The notes beneath the pieces are model-generated. The model saw nothing but the letters and a program-made list of their open reading frames with translations, was not told the DNA's origin and made no database searches. 64,000 nucleotides of DNA, taken from the NCBI RefSeq assembly GCF_018691265.1, contig NW_024881324.1, forward strand, positions 2,111,730 through 2,175,729, read 5' to 3'. Below, piece after piece: positions 46,771 through 59,065 of the stretch; within the stretch, counting starts at the first letter, position 1; the number at the start of each line of letters is the position of its first letter. This stretch comes from Tyto alba (lineage: Eukaryota; Chordata; Aves; Strigiformes; Tytonidae). The translations under genes and the position numbers were made by a program.

Positions 46771-49700
46771 CTCACTCGGCAGCTGTGCAACCCAAATCTC
46801 CCATCTCAAAGCTCCCTCTCTCTGAACGAATAAAAAAAAATTGATGTCAAGTACCCCACCTCTGCTGCTGAAATGGCTGCCTGTAGCATAACAAAATATC
46901 AATGTGAAGCTCTAAGCAAATTTCAACCTCAGTTACCCCCTTTTCTGAAATTTTATTTTTATTTACAGAAAAGAAAATGTCATGATGATTACATGGCATA
47001 TCCCATATTTTTCTTCTTTCCTCTGTTTTCTGCAAGTGAGCAAATGCATCGATTCTTTGGACAGCCCAAATGGTGTTTCTTGTCTCACTAGGGAGTTTCT
47101 GGGCAGCACATGTGAGGATACAGACCATTCCTGTTCCGTTGAACACTTTCATGCTTTGATTTAGGGCTACTTTCTGATTCTTTTCTTGTCAAAAGGTGCT
47201 GAAAAGCAATAGCTAATTGTAACTGGTTTGCCCTCATTTAGCAGGGACTACTTCTTGCTGCACTGGGGGCTGCTGATCTGTCATCATATCTCCACAAGGC
47301 TGAAACTTTTATTTTTCATCTAAATCCTCCAGAAGATTCTCTGCATTTCATCATGTTATCTTTTACTTACGCTGGCATACAAAAAATCTGCTGTTTCAGC
47401 TCCCCAGGTTTTCTTGCCGATCCCCTCACTACAAGGAGAAGGAAGCACCACTTCCAGCCTCTCTTCTGCCAGTGCCTCCATCTGCTCCCCTCCGAGAGTC
47501 GCCCAGCCTTGCGGCTAACAGAGGAGTTTGTCTGGGGTCACATTTTTTGTGCTTTTTATTCTGAGTGGAATTTACACCACATTTTTGCTAGTTTTGTTGC
47601 TTAGCAGCCACATCTCCAGAGCGGTCCTCGCTGCCCCACTGGCAGCAGGTCAGTCAGATGCCATGGGGTCTGAAGCCAAAGTTTCTGCTTTCTGCAAAAA
47701 AGTTCAGCTGATTGGTTTGGTCAGCTAGAGTCACTGAGAGCTAAGCACTTGCCCAGCAAGTATTAAGGGCCCTACAGTTAGTTACTTAGAAGTGCAGCTA
47801 TCCACGTAGCTTACAAAGCACATGTACGAACGTTGGTGCTCCAAATACCACTGGTGACCACACAGAAAGCTCCGGCTGAGCCCATTTAGCAACTGGCATT
47901 TTTAAGCCCATCTAGGTAGAATGGGCACCTGATAAGAATACAGCACTGCAGGGGTTTTATCTAGGAGATAAAAGCCTTTTCCACAGATTTTTGCTCTGTG
48001 CTCCCTGGCCACATTGCCGAAGCCACCTGTGCTTGGCTTTCTGCCTCTGCCAGCCTCCCCTGCCTCCACGGGCCAAGGAGAAAGGGAAAATAAGAGGGTG
48101 TGAATGCGCAGAGAGATAATGGCATTTAGAAATTCCCTTCTGGCAGTGCATTAAATCTTCCTTAAAAGCTTTGAAGAGCTTCCTGAGACTATGAGCACCA
48201 AACCATGTGCCAGGGATGTCAAGCCTCAGGCCTGTGAGCTGCTGTAGCTCACCCAGGCCAGGTCACTGAGGCCACATCTTTCTCTCAGCCAATCTCTTTC
48301 CCCACAGCCACTCAGAGCAGGAACAAGCTTAATAAAGTGTTTTGGAAGTCATTCACTGCTGGCCGCCACCTTTGCCAGGGTACCGGAGCCCTTCTGCTGT
48401 GATGTGACTAATTACACAGGTGTTGCTTCTGACCCATGCCTATCCAGTGCAGAGCAGGGCTCCAGGCTGTAGCCATACGGGGCAACATCGCTTGCCACAA
48501 TGCGGACGTCACAGCTGTATGGCTTGCCCTTGAGCACCTAAGGCTAGAGCTACTTTTCCTGTGAAGTGACAGCGATGAGATAAATCCCCCACGCTAAATA
48601 AGACTTTGATTTTTGCAGCTGGAAAATTTCGCTGCAGTTTACAGAATAGAGTACTATGATTTGTTGGTATTATGGTAGTGCTGAGGAGCCTCACTCGAGG
48701 GATGTGCTCATACACATGCTGAGTAAAAAAAAAGTGTTCCTTAGCTACAAAGCTTAAACCATTCAGCAAATGAGAAGGTAAAACAGGAGACCAAAACAAG
48801 TGATTAGTCAAGGATTAGAGAATGGTGAAACAAAACCCAGCTGATTAGAAAAACAAAACTGTAATTCGCAAGCCAGGTCAGGATTTAACCTTTCTGCTTT
48901 CTTGATGGTAATAACTTAGAAAGGTGCAGGAATGTGCAAATCACTTATGGCACTGCAAGAGCTACGGGCCTGGCAGGGCAGCAGCAGTTCCTGAACACGC
49001 TGTCTCCAGGATGCCCGTGGGGATGGCCGGGGGGCACCCTGGAAATCCCCGGCTGCTGCCGCGGCAGTGGTGGGCACAGAGCACTGCGCTTTACCCTTTC
49101 GGTCTTGCAAACTCACTTCCCAAAGCACTGCCTTCCGAGACCGTGCCATGCTGAGAGCGCTCCGTCCACGGAGCACCCTGCTGCTATATCATCAGCTTTT
49201 AAATTATTTCACTTTTATACTTCTAGGTGGCTCTCAGGTCAGTGTTCAAAGCTCTTCTCCACACCCATGAGGGCTGCAAGCAGATGTAAATCCAGGACCT
49301 CTAGTTTTAATTAAGAAATTGAATAGTGAGAGATTTGTAGTTAAATCGGAAGCACTGGCAGCCTTGAAATCACAACAGTTTACATTGCTTCACGCACCCC
49401 ACCTTGACAGCAGTGCTACCGAGTGCCATCTTCAGCGTGAGCAGAGGGAGGACCTGGGAAAAGAAAGCTACACTGAAACTGGGACCTCTGTTTGGTGTCC
49501 CTGTTGAAGAGTGCAAGTCACATCACACTACTCCCACATCCCCTGAACATGTGATGCTGTTCAGAGAAGATTTCTTTCTGACAAGTCTACTTTTCTGGCC
49601 CAATAATTATTGTGTCTGCAAACTGAAGAATCCATCTAATATCTAAAATGTCAGGAACACCGGTGTGATTCTGGGAGACCTTGTACCAAATAGGAAGAGT

Positions 49701-50559
49701 AAAATTAATTTGCTTCTGTAGCTTTGGAGGGTGGAGAAGAGCAAGTGTTGTAGTAAAATGACAGTAGAAGGTGTTGTAAAGTGAAGAGTCCCCCTCTTTT
49801 TGGATGGGCGTCTCTACCCAGAGAAACTGAGAGCACTGGAAGCCTCAGTGGTCTGGATCCATTATGGGAGTAAGACAGGATGGCTTGTGAATCTTACTCC
49901 TGAGGTTTTGTGCAAATGAAAATTCATCCATGCCTTCAAATACAGCCTAATTAGAAGGTGGAATTTATGTAAAGCAACTGCATTTGGTGAGACAAGCTTC
50001 CTGGAAATTAGAAATTAGTTCTGCACCTTTGCAAGCCAATTTTTAAGCAGTTCAAACTCTAGCCTAGTTGATCATCTCTGCATCACAGTTTCTGAAAATC
50101 CATTAAAGATTTGGCCTCTGCAGGTACATTATCAAAGATAGGAGAAAACTTCAAAACACACATTTGAAACCAGTTTTGGTTTTTGGAGACCCTGATGGAC
50201 AGAAATACTTAAATTCTTCTTGCTGAATATTATTCACAAATTTGAGGTTTCTGATTTTGATCTGAACCTGGAGTTTGGTGACACAAAAATACAAGACCTT
50301 TGCTTTGTTCAGTCTTTGCTACTAAAGTCTTGTGAACAATGGGCAGACCTTGAACTCCTGCCCCTAAAATAGCAAATTTTGTGTATTTTGAAGTTTGTGG
50401 AGTGTTGCAGAAACTATAGGTGAAAAGTGTATTCCTAATATGGGTGCAAAGACTGTGATTAATTCACACGAGGAAAGCAATCTGGTTTGAAGTGTGGGGT
50501 TTGGGGTTCTTTTTCCTGTGGTCATTTCCATAACTGGTTAGAAAATCAGCTCTGATCAA
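46771..50559. other. Gene-free stretch
   Basis: No exon or RNA gene is recognised in about 3.8 kb. Minor GC-rich sequence lies at about 49010-49170, with 76- to 126-codon overlapping chance frames. AT-rich sequence at about 49980-50160 contains TCF-like ATCAAAG. Confidence 0.5.
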
Positions 50560-50940
50560 GGAATGTTTTTATTTGTTTTAACTATGTCCTACATAATGGG
50601 TATGTAATAATTCAAAACAATTACATTAATGTTATAATAAACATAAGCTTGGCGCTTCAGACTGGAAATAGAACCTGTACCCTGAGCCAATTAGAAGCTG
50701 TGAAACGAATAGCAGACAGCTGATTGCAGTTTGTGGAGTGTATTTATTAAACCAGTAACAAATAATGTATTAATCTTTCTCTAAACATCAACAACATAAA
50801 AGAGTTCTGCACCTCAAAGTCAGTTGCATTAAATAATTTCACGCGGACAAAATGAGACACCAGAAGTTTGCGTGTCGGAATATGATTTATAGCATGAATT
50901 AGCTGCTTTTGTGTGATGAAGGGCATAATTAAACTCCGGT
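50560..50940. promoter_or_regulatory. Possible conserved non-coding element
   Basis: A dense set of homeodomain-type cores occurs in 380 bases: CAATTAG (about 50689), TTATTAAA (about 50745), GTATTAATC (about 50768), ATTAAATAATTTC (about 50829), GAATTAGC (about 50897) and ATAATTAAAC (about 50927). There is no repeat and no reading frame. The texture is that of enhancers conserved across vertebrates, but I cannot match it to a named element. Confidence 0.3.
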
Positions 50941-52650
50941 GGCAGTGTGTGGCCGTAGCGAATGGCTTGGCAGAGAGCTGATCTCTGGAAGCCGGCTCAC
51001 AGGGAAAAGGGTTTGTCTTGCTGGTGGCACCGGCAGGTCAGCAGGCCAGCCTGGGTCCCGGGCAGACTCCTTCCTACCTTTGTCATGCACGGAGGAAATG
51101 CGCGGCTTTACCAGGAGTGAGGTACCGTACGTGCCCGGGCAGCAAAACACAATAGCCTCTGTAAAAACAACAACATTTCACAAAAGCCTTCAGATCGAGA
51201 CTAGAACTATTGCAAGTGAAAAATGTAACGGGAAGTAGTCAATTCACAAATGGCATTACTTTCTGAGAGCATGCTTTACTTGTGATGCTGGTGTTACCAA
51301 ACTGAACGGCACAGGGAAAGGCTTGTGTGTTTTCATGTGGCTTCCTTTCCTTCTCAGCCCTTTTTCTGCAGCCAGGTCTCCCGGTTCTCCCTGTTGCCTT
51401 TATTTCTGATGCAGCAAGCAGAGAAAAGCATTTCAAAAGTTGTAATATTGTGAATCTGTAGACTGCACAGAGAAACAGGAAAGGCCAGAGGCACTTGGCG
51501 TAAGCGTCATTTCAGAAACTGCTTCTCATGTTTCCTTTCTGTTAGGCAGGATCTCTAAATAGCTGGGGGTCATCTAGTGGGGCCCCCAGAGTCTGCCAGA
51601 GCAAAAGTGTGCACAGATAGCCAAGGCTTGTATGTCAGGCTATCAAACATACTTATTTGCAATCTATCTGCTCAAGTAGATGGTTTCTTTATTCATTTAA
51701 CACCGTGCAAGGACACACCGCTGCTCTTGCCATTGGTATTCTCAAGATTTTATATGGATGGCTCTTAATTCATTAAGACAGATGATCTCTTTCATATGGC
51801 AGGCAAAACCAAATAGCTTAAGTTCATTGGTAGTGGATCACAAGCTTCTAACTTATTTGAAAAAAAGAATGAAACAATCTAATATTTTATTGGTCTGATG
51901 CACCAATGGAAAAATTGCTGTCTCTGTGCAAACCGATACATTTCCACTAGTAGCATCATTGCAAGTGATGGAGCTAAACTTCCCTGTGTAAGTAGCTTTC
52001 CTAGTTATACTGGTTCTCTGGCTTCACTTTTTCCTTCTCTAAATCCACTTTTTGCTTGTTTGATTTTCTTTTACTCTTTGTAAAGCCACACAGTCTTTAA
52101 TGCCTTAGTTAACAATCTTAGCATCTTTTTAGGGTCTCCTATATCTATTGTGCAAAGGGGTATTTCAGCAGATATGAAGCTGCTTTGTAATTATCAGCAT
52201 TATGGACTGTAATAATTCATGTAATTTATCCATGAGCTGGATTTGGTATATCATAGAGGTTATCAGGGCACTTGTTTTATGTCTGTGTGCCATCGAATGC
52301 AGCAGTGGCTGCTGGAATAGCGGCTGGGGATCCAACATGCCATCTCCAAACACACAAACAGTGGTTTATGCTTGAAAGGGTGAAGCTGGAAAGCTACGTC
52401 ATGGGTTTTCTGAGTCTAGTAAAAGAGCATGGCATGTATTGCTTAGTTGAAAACCTAGATTTTGAAAGATTGCTGAGTACTCAGAAAAGCTCTTTTATGA
52501 GACAGAGGTAGAGACAGCTGTTGAGGAGTTTTAGAAGGACATCTTACAGAGATTTGGGGCCCTCTCTAGGGAATGATAAAGCTCCTGGAAAAGGCAGATG
52601 TGCATGTAGACTGTACTGCTACACGCACATGTTGTTATGTATCGCTTTTC
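50941..52650. other. Gene-free stretch
   Basis: No supported exon or repeat. A 99-codon plus frame at 50939-51238 is not recognised. Confidence 0.5.
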
Positions 52651-52673
52651 TCTCTCATGTTTTTGGTTTTTAG

Positions 52674-52747
52674 TAACTCTGGTTTACAAAGTCACTTTGG
52701 TTTCCTGACTGCCATTGTCACGGCACCTAAAACCACAGACGCTGAAG
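52674..52747 (+). other. Candidate internal exon, 74 bases
   Basis: A T-rich tract ending TTTTTAG precedes 52674, and the segment ends GCTGAAG before GTAAGTCA, a near-perfect donor at 52748. One frame stays open across the segment (… LQSHFGFLTAIVTAPKTTDA), so it could be coding or part of a non-coding RNA. I do not recognise the peptide. One such pair can arise by chance in 64 kb, so this is only a lead. Confidence 0.25.
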
Positions 52748-53535
52748 GTAAGTCAGGCTACTGAGGCAGTCACACGTAATGAGCAGGGGGAACAAGCCGC
52801 GGCCTTGCCTGATGTCACCTCAAGGGAGCAGCTGTCAGTTAAGGTCTGAGCAGATGCGGCTGGAAGGCAGGAAGGATAAGAGCTGCAGTTAGCCCAGGAG
52901 CTGTGACCAAGGCTCTCTTAATCATAGCTTCAAGTTACTAGCCCAATGGCTTCTGGTATGAGCTGCCGGTGCCTCCTGTGAAGAAATGGTTTTGTTAAAA
53001 AATGGTGGGTTTGAATGGGTAGCCAAACACTCCATAACACAGTTTTCAAAAGAGCTGATCTGAGAGCAAGAGAGAGAAGCGCTCATTATCAAAATTGTTG
53101 TGTGCGGTTTCCATCTCTCTCTTTTAGGTATCTGTCATCATTTATTGGTTAAGACTTAATACCTAAAAGAGTGTATAACTTGCGCTCATTGCCAGAGCTC
53201 CCACAAGCAAACATTACTGCTATTTTTTAAACCACAGACAGCAAATCTTTCAGAGCACTTCCCCTAGCAGCTTGACCCCCGCTCTCCCCTCCGCAGCACC
53301 CCCTCTGCCGCGGGGCAGCCAAAGAAGCTCACAGCCTAGCACCGAGCCAGGCTACCTCCTCCCGAGCAGCAGTGAGCATGGCGCAGGGCATCACGGCCGT
53401 GCTGCAACCTCCACGCGAGGCAAAGGCAGGCCAGCGAGCTTCGACAGCACCCCAGGGAAGGCAGGCTCACCCCACGGCATGGTAATGAGGCCAGCAGGTC
53501 TCCATCAGTGCACTCTCTCCCCCCTCGCAGCGCAT
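52748..53535. other. Gene-free stretch with moderate CpG
   Basis: Nothing recognisable apart from a modestly CpG-rich part at about 53270-53535, which lies under a 128-codon plus frame and a 75-codon minus frame of chance composition. Confidence 0.45.
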
Positions 53536-53700
53536 GAGATAATAGTGAACTTCTTAACCTCAAAGTTTATCAACAATTCAGTGAACTTAAAGGTATTACC
53601 ACAATACATCCCTCAAATCATAATGAGCAATCTAATCCGAGTTACCTGTCACATATGAATCAATGAAACAACTTCATTGGCAAGCAAGCACTTTATTTCT
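53536..53700. promoter_or_regulatory. Possible conserved non-coding element
   Basis: An abrupt change from GC-rich to AT-rich sequence containing AGATAATAG, CAACAATTCAG, a TAATCC core (53633) followed by an ACCTGTCA E-box/TGACAG-like site, and ATGAATCAAT. Motif density suggests an enhancer. This is unproven. Confidence 0.25.
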
Positions 53701-55077
53701 GTTTTATGGGTTGGAAGCAAGTCCCTCTTGATTGAGAGTCATGAGACAGTGAAGTCATATATGTCAATCAAGCTCTCAGCAAAATCCTCTGTGAAATGTG
53801 AATTCTGGTACCCTGTTACATATAGTTTCCATCTTTTGAGCCATCAAGGCTACAAGTTGTCATGGGAAGCCTCTCATGATAAGCCAGGCCAGGAGCAACA
53901 CAATGCCTCAGCCCACAGAAACTTAAAACAGAAGGCAAGAGTGATTTTAAATATACACCTTTAAAGACTGGAGTTTTCATCCCTTGCACAAAGGTTCTAG
54001 TGTATTTTAATCAGACAGCTACACAGACACTTTAGCCCAACAAAATTCTGAATGGCATGGCAAGACTGTAGGCAATCAGAATTTTATTTCTAGGTCTGTG
54101 CAACCAATGGTAAGGAACTTGCTGCAGCTTGATTTTAGACGGTCTCCAGTCCCCTCTGACTGCAAAATGAGCTCAAGTTCACTGATAGTTTCTGTTATCC
54201 TGCAAGTCCAAACCATGTGGTCAAGAGTTCTGTAGTCTCATTTGGTTTTTAGTATCTCGCTTGGTTTGCTTCCAGCAACCTAAACAGGAATTCTTAGCAC
54301 ACAAAACTGCTAATATCTGAGCAAAAAAAAATCAAACCAACCCAGAGACAACCAGAATCAATGGCTGCTTTCCCCAATATAGCTCTTTATTTCTCAGCAG
54401 CTTAAGTTTATCATAGTGATACGGAATAAAAATCTCGCTCTGTCTTCTGGGATGTTGAATAACTCACCATTCAGGTGGTGAGTTATGCAGACTCTACAGC
54501 GATGAATGCAATAATTGACCATTCCCACGTAGCGTTAGTATTGTGCTGCATCTCATTTTAGTTCCAGAAATTCTGACACTTTATCTTAATTTGGACTGGT
54601 CTTTTTTTTTGCCACTTTACTACTCATTTATTTACATCAAGTGGATGTTGTGCTCCCTCCCTACAATGTAATTAGTACAGTGCTATACATTTTGCATTTA
54701 ATTGAATTCCATATACTTCTATTAAGGCTGCTGATCTCATCCCAGTGCAGTAACCTCCTTGATACGAAATACCATTGGAAGAATATTTTCTGCCTGAGAG
54801 CCGTTCAAATATATGAGCTGCTGCAACCAATTAAAACATTAAGGAACCTACAGTTGAATAAATATCAGTGAAAATATAAGAACAGACTGGTAGTTTTCAG
54901 CCAGTTTTATGGAAAGCCAATAGGTATCCAGAGGTCCAATTACAGGAAATGTTTTTGCAGTATGAAATAAAATTATAAGAAATAGAGAAGTAAATGAGAA
55001 TGTTATAGGTACCTAGCATGCTTTTGGTCCTGGCATAATGAATTAATTAAGAAGAATCAGTATTAAGTAGCAAAGAT
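53701..55077. other. Gene-free stretch
   Basis: No gene or family repeat is recognised apart from the hairpin at 54459-54486. Confidence 0.5.
54459..54486. other. Perfect 10-base-pair inverted repeat
   Basis: ATAACTCACC and GGTGAGTTAT are exact reverse complements separated by 8 bases. It could form a hairpin or bind a dimeric factor. It is too short for a microRNA precursor. Confidence 0.7.
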
Positions 55078-55165
55078 TAAATTCTGCTGTGAGCTGCACC
55101 TCTTTAAATCTGGCATAATTTCACAGACTTCACAGAAGTCACACTGGATATAAAAGTGAGAAACA
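55078..55165. repeat. Ancient amniote repeat fragment
   Basis: TAAATTCTGCTGTGAGCTGC, AAATCTGGCATAATTTCACA, GACTTCACAGAAGTCACACT and GGATATAAAAGTGAG follow the order of a common old repeat in turtle and bird genomes ('attctgatctca...taaatcaggagtaactcca.tgacttcaatggagttacactggtgtaaaagtgag'). The family name is not certain. Confidence 0.5.
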
Positions 55166-55479
55166 TGGAAAACTCTCACCCTGACAAGCCAAAATTTATC
55201 ATCCCTTTTGGCCTAAGGTCCACCTCCCCCTGCCTATTTAGTGCAGTTCAGGGGCCAGTTTGAAGCCAATGCCCCAGTTAATAGGCAGCAGCAAGATAAA
55301 GGGCAGCATTTTATTCTCACTCAGCTACTTCAGGGTGTCTGAGCAATGAGGCAGCTTCTTTCTTTAGCTTTGTGTTTCAGAAGAAGTGAGGAGGAAGACT
55401 ACTGTTCCTCTCCCAGATTCATTTCGGGCCATATAGTCTCCCTGGCTTTATGCTTCAGCACTTTCCCCTGTTTTCTTGC
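55166..55479. other. Short gene-free gap
   Basis: Nothing recognised. Confidence 0.5.
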
Positions 55480-55640
55480 AGCGAACCTGCCAGTGAGCCC
55501 CGTCTGCAGCACGCGTGGGACGGCAGTGTCGCCCTGCCCCATCCACCTGCCGTTTGCCCCCTCAGCACCCGCAGGCACCGTGTGCCGGTCAGACACCCCG
55601 CGGCGCACGGCCGGTGCTGCCAAGCGTGCTCGGTGAAACC
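55480..55640. promoter_or_regulatory. Small CpG-rich patch
   Basis: About 160 bases with roughly twenty CpG dinucleotides by eye, in AT-rich surroundings. It has chance frames on both strands. Confidence 0.3.
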
Positions 55641-57309
55641 TACTGAGCCATTCGTTTAAATAGTTGTTAAACAGGAAGCCGCTGCTGGAAAGTTGAACGC
55701 TGTTTTATGTTTAAACAAATAGTGGGAAGTGGCACGAGTGTCATTTTGTGAGGTAGTGGAAAGTCTGAATGACTTGCGCTATCCCACAAGTATCCCCCTT
55801 GAAAACAAACCCGAAAGGTTGTTAAGGGTCCTGCCTCAAATCTATAAGCTTTTGCACTGGTGAGAGCAGCAAGAGGGTTAACTTGCACAGTTCTTTCACT
55901 GCGAATGTAGGCGTTAAGGAAAAGTGATGCACACAATGGTGTAGCATTGGTGTTTCCCTTGTGATTGAAGGAAAGTAGTTATTAAGGTCAGCCATGCTTA
56001 TTTTTGGCTGCTGTGGAGCCACTTTCAGCCTGAACACTCCTAAGGAGTGTACTTAAGGTCAAGAAAGTTGCATATTTTGCGAGTGAAGTAAACAAGGGAA
56101 GCACGAAATGTTGGTGTGTTGAGGACCTCCTTTTATTAGCTGTGGAATATTAACATTTAAGATTTTGATTCAGCCTGTGTCTCCTGCAAAGTTGGGCATG
56201 AGTACTGTCAGGGATGCCAGCCAGGTCAGCTGCAGCCAGGGTGTCTCCAAAAAGTTGGAGGCATCCAGGGGGATGCCAGGTCACAGAGGCGTGGGAAGCT
56301 CCGAGACACAGCCGAAGGGCTCGGGGGTCGGAGTCATTTGGGCCTTCAGATGTTCTGTGAGGGCATCGCTTTGCACCTGTGGGGCTTCACCAGCATTTTC
56401 TGTTCTGCAGGAAGTCTTTGACCCCTCCGGTCTCTTTCCTTATGTTTTGATAGGCCATCCATCTCACGATAGTGCGTGAGCTCTTGGGGTAAAGCAGACC
56501 TTTTCCTCCTCTGTCATCCAGCGATGGTGTGACAGCCACCCCAGTGACGCAGTGTCTGTTTTACCCCTGTAGGGTTACTCCTCGCCAGTGACGGTCGCTG
56601 TAGTGTACGCAGCTGACGGTGCCTGCCAAACTTCCCAGCACAGCCAGGAGACCTTTCCTGAGGATGCATCTGGAGACATGCATTAGGCTTTCATGGAGTC
56701 AAGTATTAAGGTGAAAGCGGGAGCGAGCCCTACATTTTTCCCAAGTGACCAAAACGGTTACCAGCCCTAGTCAGCTTTCCAGATATATCACAATATTTTT
56801 CTAGTCGTCATCACACTTCATTTTTCACGCTCTCCTTTTTTGCCTCTCTCACTTCATGTTGATAATGCCATGTAAATGATCTTACTATTAATAGAAAAAA
56901 ATTAATATGTTTATATATTCATAATGTATATATTTTATAATTTATACAATTAGCATTTGAATTCCTATTTATAATTTATGCTTCAGAAATTAAGATGGTT
57001 ATTGGTGGTCCAGTGCCAAGAAAATACTTTCAGTTCTAATCATTTTCTCATTTCTTCTTCTAATCAGTTGCTTTTTGAGCTTAGGCATGTACTGGCATTA
57101 CAATATTTTGGAAGGATGCCCTTTTTCTTCAGTCTTAAAAGTCCTCTCCATTTAACATTTAATATATTCTCGTCTGGTGGCGTGTTAGACTGAGCTCAGA
57201 AATGCACTGCAAACTCCAGGCTGAGTTATTTCTCCCACGAATGCTTTAAAACACACACAAAAAATTTTCTGGTCTTGAAACTCTGGCCTGGGAAGCATGC
57301 AGAATGATT
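55641..57309. other. Gene-free stretch
   Basis: No exon recognised. A very AT-rich segment lies at about 56880-56965, with TATATATT and TAATTTATA elements. A 104-codon frame at 56165-56479 is not recognised. Confidence 0.5.
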
Positions 57310-57480
57310 CTCCGCGCAGTGGGTAAGATGTTGCAAAAGCTCGTCCGCGGCCAGGTAGCGTCTGTGGCTGCTGGCAGCGCGCTTCCTCCCGGCAGCCCGA
57401 GCCAGCGCTCATCCCCTTCCCCTGCGGAGCCCACCCTGACCCCACGCGAGGCAGGTGAGGGAACGCAGCTGCGTTTCATG
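57310..57480. promoter_or_regulatory. Small CpG-rich patch with a donor-like site
   Basis: CpG-rich sequence ending in GAGGCAG/GTGAGG (GT at 57455), a good donor. A 107-codon plus frame starts at 57304 and is open up to the donor, but its peptide is serine-, proline- and arginine-rich and unrecognised. It could be a first exon, but no clear partner acceptor was found in the window. Confidence 0.25.
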
Positions 57481-57530
57481 ACTGTGACCCAAGAGGGTGG
57501 TGGGGTTTTTGTGTTGGTTTGGTTTTTTGT

Positions 57531-57550
57531 TGTTTTTTTTTTTCTTTTTT
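57531..57550. repeat. Short T-rich run
   Basis: T-rich sequence with single G and C interruptions, part of a longer G/T-rich segment from about 57500. Confidence 0.8.
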
Positions 57551-58790
57551 GTAAGATTTTGCCAAAACAGAAAGTCAGAATTAGCGCGTACAAAACACAT
57601 CTAAACAATGGAACACATACAAATTAGAGTACCCACCCACAATGCCTAATACATAACCAGTGAGTCATGCCCGGAGCCCAGTGTGAGAAATCTGTGTAGG
57701 TGGGTTTTATTTAGTTTTCTTTCTGATTGCAGTTGTGCTTCTCTCTAGCTAATAATTACTGCACTCTGAACTAATAAACATAAGGATCTGAGCTTTCCAG
57801 CACGTCCAAGTGGTAAATATTCCATTTGTTAGACTTAAAATTTAATCCGTGTGGAAATGCAACTGGATTATGTCTTAGGACCCTAAACCCTTTGCTGCAC
57901 ATTTGAGTTCAGGGATTAAAAGTGAGATACTAAACCACTGGGATGAACCCAGTTCGAGGCAGCAGTGACCAAAACAGTCGCTGTTAGCAAGTTATTTGAT
58001 CACCTGTGCAAAATGTGAAATGAAACGCGCGGTGATAGTCTCCCGCAGATAAAAGCACACATCACAAACATCACCGGCTACTTTCTTATTAGGCTTAGCA
58101 AAGATTGCCAGAGGTTTCAAAGGTGTGGAGCCCGAGCTGCCTTCTCACGCCCAGCGATGGTCCCTCCAGGTCAGGGCTGGGGCTTGCTGGCAGGGCAGCA
58201 CTGGGAGGCGCGGGGTGCCGCTCCCTCCTCTCTGATCCGCCTCTGATAAACAGGGAGAAGCCCAGTCCCTGGAGACATGAACTTGGCACCTCTCCTGAGC
58301 GCTGCAGGAGGAAACCGGAATAATGAAAGAGCTCACAGAGGCCTAAGCTGTTTGTAAATGCAGTCTGACTTTTAGTGATTTCATTTTAATTATTCTGAGA
58401 AACAGATTTTCCTAAGGTCCACAATCATGGATGTTTTTACATTATTTAAAACAAGTGAGTTTTCTAAGCAGCCTCTGAGGCCCTCAGAAAGTTCCTGTGT
58501 TATAATTGCCACTGGGTGTCTTAATGACACGGACGTGTGATGTTTTCCAGAACATCTAAGTGGACACTGGCTGTAATTTAGTAGCCATGAGTATTGCTTG
58601 ATGCAGTTGTTGCAGCAGAAGTTGTAAGAAAGCAGTGTAATTCTAAGGTGAGATTTTTTTTTTTTTAAGCGTTCATTGCTAGCCTGACTCTGCCACCTCT
58701 ACTCATTTTTGTTGCCAGCGTCATTGGGAAAGTAATTACAACTTTTTAGGACAATGAGGCACTTTTCAAAATCCTGTCCTTAATTTACTG
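57551..58790. other. Gene-free stretch
   Basis: No gene is supported. The AT-rich part at about 57740-57960 has several homeodomain-like cores and might be regulatory. A modest CpG cluster lies at about 58110-58320. Confidence 0.45.
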
Positions 58791-58794
58791 CTGC

Positions 58795-59065
58795 TGCAGT
58801 GCTTCCTCTTCATTTTCCCCCTTTCTTCTTTACTTCTGATGTTTCCACATCCATTCCCTCCATCTCTACTTTGGTATCACCCTTGCCTTTGATCCTAATG
58901 TCTCCTCTTTTTTCTTGCTGTCTCTCGGGGTGTTCTCTCAGGGTTGTTTTCCTATTACACTCATTATTGTCCATAGATAATAAGGTGACTCATGGTGACC
59001 CATCCTCATGTTGTGACAAGCCACAAAAATCAGTAAGTCCCCCCTCAGTTGGAGCCTCCTTTTCA
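58795..59065. repeat. Pyrimidine-rich tract
   Basis: About 270 bases dominated by C and T, densest at 58800-58930, similar in style to 41135-41385. A 97-codon serine-, phenylalanine- and leucine-rich frame across it is an artefact. Confidence 0.45.

Noticed and set aside
7551..53644. Shared 12-base word TAATCCGAGTTA at 7551 and 53633
   Set aside because: Many 12-base words are expected to recur by chance in 64 kb, and the flanks do not align.
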